Below, piece after piece: positions 18,409-27,344 of a stretch of 62,822 bases of DNA. Origin of the DNA: DASYRM01 sp036004405 (lineage in GTDB: Bacteria > Acidobacteriota > Vicinamibacteria > Vicinamibacterales > UBA2999); assembly GCA_036004405.1 (NCBI GenBank), contig DASYRM010000145.1, positions 1-62,822 of the forward strand, read 5' to 3'. The notes under the pieces are model-generated. The model saw only the letters and a list, made by a program, of their open reading frames with translations. It made no database searches and was not told where the DNA came from. Made by a program: the position numbers and the translations under genes. Each line of letters opens with the position of its first letter. Position 1 is the first letter of the stretch.

Positions 18409-20405
18409 TGCGCCTCCGCAGCTTTGGCGCCGCACATGCGGCGCTCGTCTACACCATCATCGCCGTTTGGGCCACGTGGCCGCTCGCGCGCGGGCTGTCT
18501 CACGACGTCGCCTGGGATCTCGGCGACCCGGTGCTCGTCATCTGGGCCCTGGCGTGGAACTGCTCGCAGATGCTCGCCGTCCTCGGTGGCGACGCCGGGC
18601 GCCTCACCACCTACTTCGACGCCAACATCTTCGCGCCCGCGACGCACACGCTCGCCTACTCGGAACACTTCATCGGGCAATCGCTGCAGGTGCTGCCCGT
18701 CTACGCGCTCACCGGCAACGCGGTCCTCTGCTACAACCTGTTGTACCTCTCGACGTTCGTGCTGTCGGGGCTGGGCGGGTTCCTCTTCGTCCGCACGATC
18801 ACCGGCAGCCGGGCGGCCGGCTTCACGGCGGGGCTGCTGTTCGCGTTCGCGCCCTACCGCTTCCCGCAGTCGTCGCACCTGCAGGTGCTGTCTTCGCAGT
18901 GGATGCCGTTTGCGCTCTACGGCTTCCGCTGCTACTTCGAGACGGGCCGGCGGCGCGCGCTCGCCGGAGGAGCAGCCGCGCTCGTCGTGCAGAACCTGTC
19001 GTGCGGTTATTACCTGCTCTACTTCACGCCGTTCGCGGCCGTCTACATCCTGGCCGAGATGGCGGCACGCGGGCTGTGGCGCTCCGCTCGCGTGTGGCGG
19101 GACCTCGCGGCCGCGGGCGCGGCCGTCGCGGCGGTCACCGTGCCGCTCTTCCTGCCGTATCTCGCGCTGCGCGATCTTCAGCCGTCCACGCGCACGCTCG
19201 CCGAGGTGGCGCGCTACTCGGCCGACGTCTACTCCTATCTCACGGCGTTTGCAGAGCATCCGCTGTGGGGCCGGGCCGCGCAGGCGTTCCCGAAGCCGGA
19301 GGGGCAGCTGTTTCCGGGGCTTGGTGCCCTTCTGCTCGCAGCGATCGGGGTGCTCTGGTCGGGCACATCGGGCACATCTAAAGATGTGCCCCTACGAAGA
19401 CACGATGTGCCCCTACGAAGACACGACGAGCCCCAAGGAAAACCACGTGACGGCCGCACTGCCATCGTCGGCGTGCTCATCGTCGTCGCGGCGGTTCACG
19501 TCGTCCTTTTCGCCGCCGTGCTACTCGGACGGCGCTTCGCGCTCGACCTGGGCGGCGTCGTGCTGCGCGTGAGCGACGCGACCCAGTTGCTCGTCCGCGC
19601 GGCTGCCTCCGGCGTCCTCGTTCTGATCCTCAGCCCCGGCGCACGCACGCGGCTCGCCGGGTTCCTGTGGCCGCGCGGCGCATGGGTGGTGGCGCTTCTG
19701 GCGGCGCTCTGGCTGTCGCTCGGGCCGTTACCCACGTCGATGGGCCGGCCGCTCGATCTGTTCGCGCCGTACCGCGTGCTGTACGAGCTCGTGCCTGGGT
19801 TTGACGGCGTGCGCGCGCCGTCCCGGTTCTGGATGGTGGGCCTGCTGGCGCTCTCGGTGCTCGGCGGCTTTGGCGCCGCCCGTCTCGTGCGCCGGCCTGC
19901 CGGCATCGCGGTGCTCGGGGTCTTGTGGCTGCTCTGCCTGGCTGAGGCGCGCGTGGATCCGTTCGCGGTCAACGGCGCCGGTCCGGTCGCGGAGTTCAAC
20001 GCGCCGGAGCCGCGGCTACGGGGTCGTGGCAATCTACCGCCGGTTTACGCAGCCGTGGCCCGCGAAGCGCCGGACGCGGTGCTGGCGGAGCTGCCGCTCG
20101 GCCAGCCAGACTTCGACCTGCGCGCGATGTACTACTCGACCTTCCACTGGCGACGGCTGGTGAACGGCTACAGCGGGTTCACACCGGTCCACTACGGCCT
20201 GCTGGTGGCGGCGCTGGGGGCCGCCGATCCCGAAGGCGAACGCGCGTGGGCGGCGCTGGGGAGGGCCGGCGCCACCGCGGTCATCGTCCACGAAGGCGCC
20301 TACGTCGACGGACGGGGCAGACGCCTCTCCGCCGCGCTCGAGGCACGCGGGGCTCGCATGCTGTTTCGCGACGCGCAAGAGGTGCTGCTCACGCTCAAAC
20401 CCTGA
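18408..20405 (+). CDS. Polytopic membrane protein, GT-C glycosyltransferase-like
   Basis: A 665-residue protein with about 11-13 membrane helices and a C-terminal soluble region of about 130 residues. The N-terminal pattern TWPLARGLSHDVAWDLGDPV, followed by a Trp-rich helix, resembles GT-C-fold sugar transferase-like membrane proteins. The protein at 37264 has the same plan (TWPLPLY...GDPAGDLGVYVW). The GTG at 18408 is preferred over a TTG inside the preceding palindrome. A palindromic element is inserted in frame in a loop around residues 317-349 (see 19360-19424). Substrate unknown. Confidence 0.75.
   Translation: MRLRSFGAAHAALVYTIIAVWATWPLARGLSHDVAWDLGDPVLVIWALAWNCSQMLAVLGGDAGRLTTYFDANIFAPATHTLAYSEHFIGQSLQVLPVYALTGNAVLCYNLLYLSTFVLSGLGGFLFVRTITGSRAAGFTAGLLFAFAPYRFPQSSHLQVLSSQWMPFALYGFRCYFETGRRRALAGGAAALVVQNLSCGYYLLYFTPFAAVYILAEMAARGLWRSARVWRDLAAAGAAVAAVTVPLFLPYLALRDLQPSTRTLAEVARYSADVYSYLTAFAEHPLWGRAAQAFPKPEGQLFPGLGALLLAAIGVLWSGTSGTSKDVPLRRHDVPLRRHDEPQGKPRDGRTAIVGVLIVVAAVHVVLFAAVLLGRRFALDLGGVVLRVSDATQLLVRAAASGVLVLILSPGARTRLAGFLWPRGAWVVALLAALWLSLGPLPTSMGRPLDLFAPYRVLYELVPGFDGVRAPSRFWMVGLLALSVLGGFGAARLVRRPAGIAVLGVLWLLCLAEARVDPFAVNGAGPVAEFNAPEPRLRGRGNLPPVYAAVAREAPDAVLAELPLGQPDFDLRAMYYSTFHWRRLVNGYSGFTPVHYGLLVAALGAADPEGERAWAALGRAGATAVIVHEGAYVDGRGRRLSAALEARGARMLFRDAQEVLLTLKP
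19360..19424. repeat. Palindromic element, family A copy inside a coding sequence
   Basis: The hairpin GGGCACATC-TAAA-GATGTGCCC (19370-19391) is preceded by a duplicate GGGCACATC and followed by two tandem 21-base copies of GATGTGCCCCTACGAAGACA plus C (19383-19403 and 19404-19424). It is read in frame as a hydrophilic loop (GTSKDVPLRRHDVPLRRHDE) of the membrane protein. Confidence 0.85.
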
Positions 20406-20434
20406 CCCCTGGCTCTTCAGCCCCCCAGCCCCCT

Positions 20435-20453
20435 TATACTGGCCCTCTTGCCA
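20435..20453 (+). promoter_or_regulatory. Candidate -10 box, near-leaderless start of 20453
   Basis: TATACT (20435-20440) lies 12 bases before the ATG. The gap GGCCCTCTTGCC has no Shine-Dalgarno sequence. The transcript would have a leader of about 6 bases. Confidence 0.45.
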
Positions 20454-21643
20454 TGTCCGCAGGGCCCTTGGCCTTCGTCGATGCAGCGCTGGACGAGCTT
20501 CGCCAGCAGGGGCTGTTCCGTTCACCGCGCGTGCTCGACGGCGAGCAGGCGGCGCGGGCATCGGTGGACGGCCGTTCGGTCGTCAATCTCTCGTCGAACA
20601 ACTACCTCGGGCTGACGACACACCCCGCACTCCGGGAACGCGCGCTCGAAGCCGTTCGTTCGTTGGGCGTGGGCACGGGGTCGGTGCGCCCGATCGCGGG
20701 CACGATGGCGCTGCACATGGAGCTCGAGCGGCGCCTGGCGGCATTCAAGCACACCGAGGCGGCCGTGGTGTTCCAGAGCGGCTTCACCGCCAACGCCGGC
20801 ACCGTGGCCTCGCTGCTCGGGCGCGACGACGTCATCGTGTCGGACGAGCTGAATCACGCCAGCATCATCGACGGCGCGCGATTGAGCCGCGCAACCATCA
20901 AGGTGTTTCCTCATGGCAACGCCGCCGCCGCCCGCGAGATCGTGGCGGCGCTCCCGCGAACGCAGAAGACGCTCCTCATCACCGACGGCGTCTTCAGCAT
21001 GGACGGCGACCTCGGGGTCCTTCCGGCGCTCTGCGACGTGGCCGACGAGTTCGGCTGCCTGATGATGGTGGACGACGCGCACGCAAGCGGCGTCTTCGGG
21101 CGCCAGGGCCGCGGCACCGTCGATCACTTCGGCATGCACGGGCGCGTGCACATACAGGTGGGCACGCTGTCCAAGGCCATCGGCGCGCTCGGCGGCTACG
21201 TGGCCGGGTCGCGCGCGCTCATCGAGTTCCTGCATCACAAGGCGCGGCCGTTGCTGTTCTCGACGTCGCACCCGCCGTCGGTCGCCGCCACCTGCCTGGC
21301 GGCGCTCGACGTGCTCGAATCCGACGACAGTCTGATCCAGCGCCTCTGGGACAACACGCGCTTCTTCAAGGCGGGGCTCACGGCCCTCGGGCTCGACACC
21401 GGGCGCAGCGAGAGCCCGATCACACCGGTGATCGTCGGCGACGCGGCGCTCGCGATGCGGCTGTCCGATCGGCTGTTCGAGCTCGGCGTCTTCGCGCAAG
21501 GGATCGGCTTTCCCACCGTCGCGAAGGGCAGGGCGCGCATCCGGACGATCGTCACGGCCACGCACACGCGCGAGGATCTCTCCTTGGCGCTCGACGCGTT
21601 CGCGCAGGCCTCGCGGGAGCTCGGAGTGGCGACGGCGTCATGA
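20453..21643 (+). CDS. Alpha-oxoamine synthase (Kbl/BioF-like acyltransferase)
   Basis: A 396-residue PLP enzyme of the alpha-oxoamine synthase family, which condenses an amino acid with an acyl-CoA. Visible motifs are SSNNYLGLTTHP, GVGTGSVRPIAGT, DELNHASIIDG, VDDAHASGVFG and the PLP lysine in VGTLSKAIGALGGY. The pattern fits glycine C-acetyltransferase (Kbl) or 8-amino-7-oxononanoate synthase (BioF), and the two cannot be separated by eye. No threonine dehydrogenase or biotin genes adjoin it. The downstream phosphatase gene overlaps by four bases (ATGA), so the two are coupled. Confidence 0.92.
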   Translation: MSAGPLAFVDAALDELRQQGLFRSPRVLDGEQAARASVDGRSVVNLSSNNYLGLTTHPALRERALEAVRSLGVGTGSVRPIAGTMALHMELERRLAAFKHTEAAVVFQSGFTANAGTVASLLGRDDVIVSDELNHASIIDGARLSRATIKVFPHGNAAAAREIVAALPRTQKTLLITDGVFSMDGDLGVLPALCDVADEFGCLMMVDDAHASGVFGRQGRGTVDHFGMHGRVHIQVGTLSKAIGALGGYVAGSRALIEFLHHKARPLLFSTSHPPSVAATCLAALDVLESDDSLIQRLWDNTRFFKAGLTALGLDTGRSESPITPVIVGDAALAMRLSDRLFELGVFAQGIGFPTVAKGRARIRTIVTATHTREDLSLALDAFAQASRELGVATAS

Positions 21644-22800
21644 GCGTTCCACCGCTGCCACGATCCGAGAAGGATCACTTTCTCAAGGCCTATACGCGCG
21701 GCCTGAACACCACCGATCTCGGCCGGCTGTTCACGCGCGACACGCCCGACGCCTACCGGTTCTTCTCGCGCGGCATCGACTTCGACGAACTGCAGAAGCT
21801 GCCGTGGCACAAGCGCGTGGTGCGGTCGGCGCGAATGCTGTTTCTGGCGTTCACGCTGCGCCTCACGCCGGCGCGCCGGTTGATCTACGCGATCTCGCTC
21901 GTGGCAACGCTCATCGGCCTGATGGAGCTGTACCGCGAGATGCACTTCCTGCTCGTGCCGCACCCCGCGTTCGCGCCGGGCACGCTGTGGCTGCTCATCG
22001 GGTTCCTGCTGCTCAACCTGCTGGTGCTGCTGGAAGTGGCCGACCGGCTCTCGCTCAAGAACGACCTCGAGATTGCGCGGCAGATTCAGCAGGCGATGCT
22101 GCCGCGCGGCGCCTTTCACGCCGCCGAGCTGGAAGCGTTCGGCATGACCCGCCCGGCCAACACCGTGGGAGGCGACTTCTACGACATCCTGCCGCTGCGC
22201 GATGGACGCGTGCTGCTGGCGCTCGGCGACGTGGCCGGCAAGGGGAGCCCGGCGGCGCTGCTGATGGCGCTGCTGCTCGCCATGATGCGCACGCTCGTGG
22301 ACGAAGGCCTCCAGGGCGCCGACCTCGCGGCGCGGCTGAATGCGCAGATCGTCAAGCACGCGCCCGGCTCGCGCTTCATCACGCTCTTCCTGGCGACGCT
22401 CAACCCGACCACCGGCGAGATGCGCTATGTCAACGCCGGCCAGAACCCGCCGCTGCTGCGGCGCGCCGCCGGCAGCTACGAGCGGCTGCGCGAGGGCGGC
22501 ATGGCGCTGGGCATGTTCCAGGAGGCCGCGTACAAGGAAGGGTGCACGACGATGAACGCGGGCGACGTCATCGTCATGTACAGCGACGGCGTCACCGAAG
22601 CCGAGGACGGACAGGGCCAGCCCTTCGACGAAGCCGGCGTGGAACGAACGACCGACGCCGGCGGCTGGGGATCGGCGCGCGAGCTTGGCTGGGCGCTGTT
22701 TGCCGCCGTGCAGGTGCACACCGAGGAGCGACGGCTGCTCGACGACCTCACCGTGCTCATCGCCCGGCGCTTGCCGCCGCTCCCGCAGGGAGTACTCTAG
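21640..22800 (+). CDS. Membrane-anchored PP2C/SpoIIE-type serine phosphatase
   Basis: A 386-residue protein. Two membrane helices (around residues 80-105 and 110-130) are followed by the RsbU-type linker LKNDLEIARQIQQAMLP and a SpoIIE-like PP2C domain. The metal-binding motifs are VGGDFYD, LALGDVAGKGSPA and DDLTVLIARR. Such phosphatases usually act on anti-anti-sigma proteins in partner-switching cascades, but no anti-sigma or STAS gene is adjacent. It is translationally coupled to the Kbl/BioF-like gene. The GAF-PP2C protein at 34936 shares the catalytic domain. Confidence 0.92.
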   Translation: MSVPPLPRSEKDHFLKAYTRGLNTTDLGRLFTRDTPDAYRFFSRGIDFDELQKLPWHKRVVRSARMLFLAFTLRLTPARRLIYAISLVATLIGLMELYREMHFLLVPHPAFAPGTLWLLIGFLLLNLLVLLEVADRLSLKNDLEIARQIQQAMLPRGAFHAAELEAFGMTRPANTVGGDFYDILPLRDGRVLLALGDVAGKGSPAALLMALLLAMMRTLVDEGLQGADLAARLNAQIVKHAPGSRFITLFLATLNPTTGEMRYVNAGQNPPLLRRAAGSYERLREGGMALGMFQEAAYKEGCTTMNAGDVIVMYSDGVTEAEDGQGQPFDEAGVERTTDAGGWGSARELGWALFAAVQVHTEERRLLDDLTVLIARRLPPLPQGVL

Positions 22801-22829
22801 TCGGGCACCGCAGGGCGTAGTAGGAACAG

Positions 22830-25493
22830 ATGGTACGAGTGCTCCTCGCCGTCGTCTGCCTTGCCGGCGCCGCCGGGCCCGCCGCCGCGCAGGAACGCTC
22901 GAACGCCGATCCGGTGACGGCGCTCCTCGCACGTCTGGAGCAGATGCTGGTGCGCGGCGAGCGCGATCAGTTCGCCGGCCTGTTCGATCCTGGCGCCGCC
23001 GAAGCCGGCATTCGCCGCTACGAAACCGACCTCTTCCTGTCCGGTGCCGTCAAGGCCGTCGTGCGCGAGCGTGAACGAGCGCCGCTCGAGGGCGTGCCGC
23101 CTGGCGACGGCTTCCGGCTGGTGGTCGAGTTCTTCGTCGCCACACCCGGCCGCGCGCGGATCCTCACGGCGGGCATGGACGTGCGCCGGCCGCCCAACGG
23201 CAACCTCGCGTCGTGGCGGATCGTCCTGCTCGAGGGCATCAGTTCGGTGGACGGCCTCTACCGGCTCCGCCTCGACACCGACAAGCCGCTGGCCGCCAAG
23301 AACTTCAAGGTGACGTCCGAAGACCTGACGATTGCGCTCGACGAGGGCACCGTGTTCCCGGTGCAGACCGACGATGGCGTGACGGGGATGGTGCTCATCG
23401 GGCGCGGCGAGATGCAGTTCCTGCCGTCACCACCGGCCGAGCGCGGGCAGCTGCGCATCTTCTCCGGACGGGAAACGTTGAATGCCGCGTTCGAGACCGC
23501 CTTCATCCGCCTCAACCCATCGGACTACCGCGCACAGGTGGCAGCGATGCAGCTGTCGCCCGCGCCGCTCGACGCCCGCGCCGCACGGCGCGCCGAGGGG
23601 GTGTTCGAGCGACTGTCGCCCAAGTCGTTCCAGGTCGATCTGCGCGATCTGAGCGGCGACGACTGGTACCTGCTGCCGCCCAACAAGGACTTCGTGGCCG
23701 AAGTGGACACGCGGCGCTACGACACGCTGACGTTTTCGCGGGCGTCGGCGCAGGCCGAGGACGTGAGCCTGTTCCAGCGCGAGAACAAGAAGACGATCGC
23801 GCTCTATGCCTCGGCGGCCAAGCTGGCGGCGCGCGGGCGGTTCTACAGCGACGACGCGTTCCGCGACTACGACGTCCAGGACTTCAACGTCGACATCTCG
23901 GTGCAGCCCGAACGCCAGATCATCCAGGGGCGCACCCGCCTGGCCATTCGCGTCCGCAGCACGTCGATGGCGTCGGTGACGCTGCGCCTGGCCGAGGCGC
24001 TCCAGGTGCGAAGCGTCGTCAGCGTCGAGTACGGACCGCTGCTGCACCTGCGCGTGCGCGGGCAGGACACCGTGCTCGTCTCGCTGCCGCGGGTGGTCCC
24101 CCAGGACTCGGACCTGACGCTCATCGTGACCTACGACGGCCGGATGACGTCGCAGGACCTCGATGTGGACACCGTGGCCGTGGCGGGCGACCCCGGACAG
24201 GAGTCGCAGACGCTCTTCCCGGTCGAGCCGCACTACCTGCTGAGCAACCGCACCTACTGGTATCCCCAGAACCCGGTGTGGGACTTCGCCACCGCCACGA
24301 TCCGCGTGACGGTGCCCGACGGCTACCGCGCGGTCGCAAGCGGCGAGCTGGTGCCAGCCTCGCAGGTGGTCGCGCTGCGCGAGGGGCTCACGCTGCAGAA
24401 CGGCGTCTCGTTCGTGTTCCGCTCCGATCAGCCGTTGCGCTATCTGGCGTTCGTGGTGTCGCGCCTGTCGCGGGTGTCCGAGAAGACGATGACCATCCAG
24501 GCGTCCCGGCCCGGCGCCGACATCGACAAGGTGACCGTAGCCGTGGAGGCACAGCCACGACTGCAGGGCCGGGGCCGCCAGCTGGCCACGCAGGTCGAGG
24601 AGATCATGCGCTTCTACTCGACCCTCGTCGGCGAGGCGCCTTTCCCGACGATGACGATCGCGCTCGTCGAGAGCGAGCTGCCCGGCGGCCACAGTCCGGG
24701 ATACTTCGCCGTCCTCAACGACCCCGTGCCGGCCGCCAACACCTCGTGGCGAGGCGACCCCGCCGCCTTCGACGGCTTCCCCGAGTTCTTCCTCGCGCAC
24801 GAACTGGCGCACCAGTGGTGGGGCCAGGCGCTCGGATGGAAGAACTATCACGAGCAGTGGCTCAGCGAGGGGTTCGCGCAGTACTTCGCGGCGCTCTACG
24901 CGCGCCAGTCGCGGGGCGACAAAGTGTTCGGCGACATGCTCAAGCAGTTCCGCCGCTGGTCGTTGTCGCAGTCGGATCAGGGTCCGGTGCACCTCGGCTA
25001 TCGCCTGGGCCACATCAAGACCGACCTGCGGGTGTACCGCGCCATCGTGTACAACAAGGGCGCCGCGGTGCTGCACATGCTGCGCCGCCTGCTCGGTGAC
25101 GAGGCGTTCTTTGCGGGCTTGCGGCGCTTCTACGACGACCGCCGGTTCCAGAAGGCGGGCACCGACGACCTCGAGCGGGCGCTCGAGGCCGAGTCGGGCC
25201 GCACGCTCGACCGCTTCTTCGAGCGGTGGGTCTACGGCGCCGATATCCCGCGCATCGGCTTCAAGTCCACGATCGCCGACGGCCACGTGACGGTGCGCTT
25301 CACTCAGCCGGCCGACAACGTCTTCGACCTTCCGGTCACCGTGACGCTGACCATGGCCGACGGCAAGACCCGGGAGGTCATCGTGCCCGTCACCGACGCC
25401 GAGGTGGAGCAGGTGATCTCCACGGACGCTCCGGTGCGGCGGGTGCAGGTGAACGTGGACTCGGCCGCCATCGCGGAGTTCGAGGGGCAATAA
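22830..25493 (+). CDS. M1-family zinc aminopeptidase, secreted
   Basis: An 887-residue protein with signal peptide (MVRVLLAVVCLAGAAGPAAA). An N-terminal region of about 340 residues is not obviously part of the M1 fold. The M1 part follows, with the zinc site HELAHQWW (His657, Glu658, His661) and the third ligand Glu in NYHEQWLSEGFAQYF. The usual GAMEN exopeptidase loop is not conserved; ESELPGGHSPGYF stands in its place, so specificity may be unusual. It starts 29 bases after the phosphatase gene. Confidence 0.92.
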   Translation: MVRVLLAVVCLAGAAGPAAAQERSNADPVTALLARLEQMLVRGERDQFAGLFDPGAAEAGIRRYETDLFLSGAVKAVVRERERAPLEGVPPGDGFRLVVEFFVATPGRARILTAGMDVRRPPNGNLASWRIVLLEGISSVDGLYRLRLDTDKPLAAKNFKVTSEDLTIALDEGTVFPVQTDDGVTGMVLIGRGEMQFLPSPPAERGQLRIFSGRETLNAAFETAFIRLNPSDYRAQVAAMQLSPAPLDARAARRAEGVFERLSPKSFQVDLRDLSGDDWYLLPPNKDFVAEVDTRRYDTLTFSRASAQAEDVSLFQRENKKTIALYASAAKLAARGRFYSDDAFRDYDVQDFNVDISVQPERQIIQGRTRLAIRVRSTSMASVTLRLAEALQVRSVVSVEYGPLLHLRVRGQDTVLVSLPRVVPQDSDLTLIVTYDGRMTSQDLDVDTVAVAGDPGQESQTLFPVEPHYLLSNRTYWYPQNPVWDFATATIRVTVPDGYRAVASGELVPASQVVALREGLTLQNGVSFVFRSDQPLRYLAFVVSRLSRVSEKTMTIQASRPGADIDKVTVAVEAQPRLQGRGRQLATQVEEIMRFYSTLVGEAPFPTMTIALVESELPGGHSPGYFAVLNDPVPAANTSWRGDPAAFDGFPEFFLAHELAHQWWGQALGWKNYHEQWLSEGFAQYFAALYARQSRGDKVFGDMLKQFRRWSLSQSDQGPVHLGYRLGHIKTDLRVYRAIVYNKGAAVLHMLRRLLGDEAFFAGLRRFYDDRRFQKAGTDDLERALEAESGRTLDRFFERWVYGADIPRIGFKSTIADGHVTVRFTQPADNVFDLPVTVTLTMADGKTREVIVPVTDAEVEQVISTDAPVRRVQVNVDSAAIAEFEGQ

Positions 25494-25497
25494 AACC

Positions 25498-25535
25498 ACG
25501 CCGGCCAAGGCCTAAGGTCCAAGGCCCAAGGCCCT
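25498..25535. repeat. CCAAGGCC-type simple repeat before nuoG
   Basis: Several close copies of AAGGYCCAAGGCC-like units fill the gap right after the M1 peptidase stop codon. They are self-complementary (GGCC centres) and end at the -10 box of nuoG. Confidence 0.6.
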
Positions 25536-25537
25536 GA

Positions 25538-25552
25538 TATGATCGCGGTTTA
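25538..25552 (+). promoter_or_regulatory. Extended -10 promoter, leaderless nuoG start
   Basis: TGATATGAT (25535-25543) matches an extended -10 (TGnTATGAT). The ATG at 25552 comes 8 bases after the box with no Shine-Dalgarno sequence, so the message is predicted to be leaderless. Confidence 0.5.
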
Positions 25553-27342
25553 TGGATACGGTCACGCTGACCATCGACGGACGGCAGGTTACGGTCGCCA
25601 AGGGCAAGACCGTCCTGCAGGCGGCTATCGAGTCCGGAATCTCGGTCCCGTATTACTGCTACCACCCCGGTCTCCAGGTTGACGGCTCCTGCCGCGTCTG
25701 CGTGGTCAAGATCGAGAAGATGGGCAAGCTCCAGACGTCGTGCTCGACGGCCTGCACCGACGGCATGGTGGTCTCGACGCGCGACCCGGAAGTGGTCGAC
25801 GCGCGGGCCGGCGTCCTCGAGTTCCTGCTGGTCAACCATCCGCTCGACTGCCCGGTGTGCGACAAGGGCGGCGAGTGCCCGCTCCAGGACTTCTCCTACA
25901 CCTTCGGCCCCGCCGAGAGCCGCATGGACTTCCCGCGCCGCACGTTCGATGGCGAGGGCGTGAAGGCCGACGTCGACTTCGGGCCGACGCTGATGCTCAA
26001 CCGCAACCGTTGCATCCTGTGCACGCGGTGCGTCCGCTTCATGCGCGAGGTCGAGGGCGACGCGCAGATCGGCGTCATCGATCGCGGCGCCGGCAGCGAA
26101 ATCGCCACCTTCCGCGAGGAGGGTGTGCACTCGCTCCTCTCCGGCAACCTAATGGACGTCTGTCCGGTCGGCGCCATCACCACGCGCGACTACCGCTTCA
26201 AGGCGCGGCCCTGGGACAACCCGAACGTCGTGGATACGACGTGCACGCTGTGCTCGAAGGGGTGCAGCACCAGTGCGTGGCTCAAGGCCAAGCCGGAATG
26301 GGCGAAGGGCTCGCAGCTGATTCGCATGACGCCGCGCTTCAACCCCGAGGTCAACGGCTACTGGATGTGCGACATCGGCCGCTTCCAGTACCACTGGATC
26401 GAAGGCGAGGCGCGGCTGCGCAAGCCGATGCTGCGCCAGGGCAACGATCTGCAGCAGGTGGCCTGGCACGACGCCGAGCCGCGCCTGCGCGACCGCATCC
26501 AGCAGGCGGGATCTGCCGATCCGGAGTCGGTGCGCTTCCTGGTGTCGGCGCACGCGGCAACCGAGGAGCTCTTCGTCCTCAAGGATGTGGTCGAGGGCAT
26601 GGTCGGGCCCGAGGGGCTCAAGTCGGTCGCGGTGACGTGGACGCGCAGCGACAAGCCGCAGCCGGCCGGCAACAAGTTCCCGATTCCGGCCGTCGATGCG
26701 CCGAACGTCGCCGGCGCGCGCGATCTCGGCTTCGACGTGGGCGACGGCCAGACGCCGAATCTGAGCGGCTTGAAGAACGCGGTCGCCGCGGGCAAGGTGC
26801 GCGTGCTCTACGTGGTGAGCCCGGGTCCGGACGGCTCGCTCGGCGACATCTCGTGGATCGTGGACGCGCGGCGCGCGGGCACGCTGGCGGCGCTCGTCGT
26901 GCAGGGCGTGGTGATGAACGAGCTCGTGGCGGCGGCCGACATCGTGCTGCCCGGCGCCGCGTTCGTGGAAAAGGACGCGCTCTTCACCAACGATCAGGGG
27001 CGCGTGCAGGCTGTCTCGCGCGCCATCGCGCCGCCTGGAGAGGCGCGCGAAGACTGGCAGATCCTGGCCAACGTGGGCCGGGCACTGGGGCTGCAGCTCG
27101 GCTACCAGTCGTCGGCCGACGTGCGCCGTGCGATTGCAGCGGCGCGGCCGAACGGTCCATACGGCTCCGCCGAGGCCGTCCCGTTCTCTCGGCCGGTGTC
27201 CGCGCGCCACTGGCTCCAGGCGTCGAACCCGTCGGAACGCTGGAAGTGGGATTTCATGTACCAGGACCTGCCGCCGGTAAAGGGGCACAACGTCCAGATG
27301 GAAGGCCTGCAGAACCTGATTCCGCTCAAGCCTGTCGGCTGA
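25552..27342 (+). CDS. nuoG: NADH-quinone oxidoreductase subunit G (short form)
   Basis: A 596-residue iron-sulphur protein of the complex I peripheral arm. The [2Fe-2S] ligands are Cys36, Cys47, Cys50 and Cys64. The His-Cys3 [4Fe-4S] site is NHPLDCPVCDKGGECPLQ. Further clusters lie in NRCILCTRCVRF with DVCPVGAI, and in TCTLCSKGCS. The C-terminal molybdopterin-oxidoreductase-like domain is present but shortened; the E. coli protein has about 900 residues. No other nuo gene is in the window, so it may serve complex I from a distance or act as an alternative electron-input subunit. dsbD follows two bases later. Confidence 0.93.
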   Translation: MDTVTLTIDGRQVTVAKGKTVLQAAIESGISVPYYCYHPGLQVDGSCRVCVVKIEKMGKLQTSCSTACTDGMVVSTRDPEVVDARAGVLEFLLVNHPLDCPVCDKGGECPLQDFSYTFGPAESRMDFPRRTFDGEGVKADVDFGPTLMLNRNRCILCTRCVRFMREVEGDAQIGVIDRGAGSEIATFREEGVHSLLSGNLMDVCPVGAITTRDYRFKARPWDNPNVVDTTCTLCSKGCSTSAWLKAKPEWAKGSQLIRMTPRFNPEVNGYWMCDIGRFQYHWIEGEARLRKPMLRQGNDLQQVAWHDAEPRLRDRIQQAGSADPESVRFLVSAHAATEELFVLKDVVEGMVGPEGLKSVAVTWTRSDKPQPAGNKFPIPAVDAPNVAGARDLGFDVGDGQTPNLSGLKNAVAAGKVRVLYVVSPGPDGSLGDISWIVDARRAGTLAALVVQGVVMNELVAAADIVLPGAAFVEKDALFTNDQGRVQAVSRAIAPPGEAREDWQILANVGRALGLQLGYQSSADVRRAIAAARPNGPYGSAEAVPFSRPVSARHWLQASNPSERWKWDFMYQDLPPVKGHNVQMEGLQNLIPLKPVG

Positions 27343-27344
27343 TC

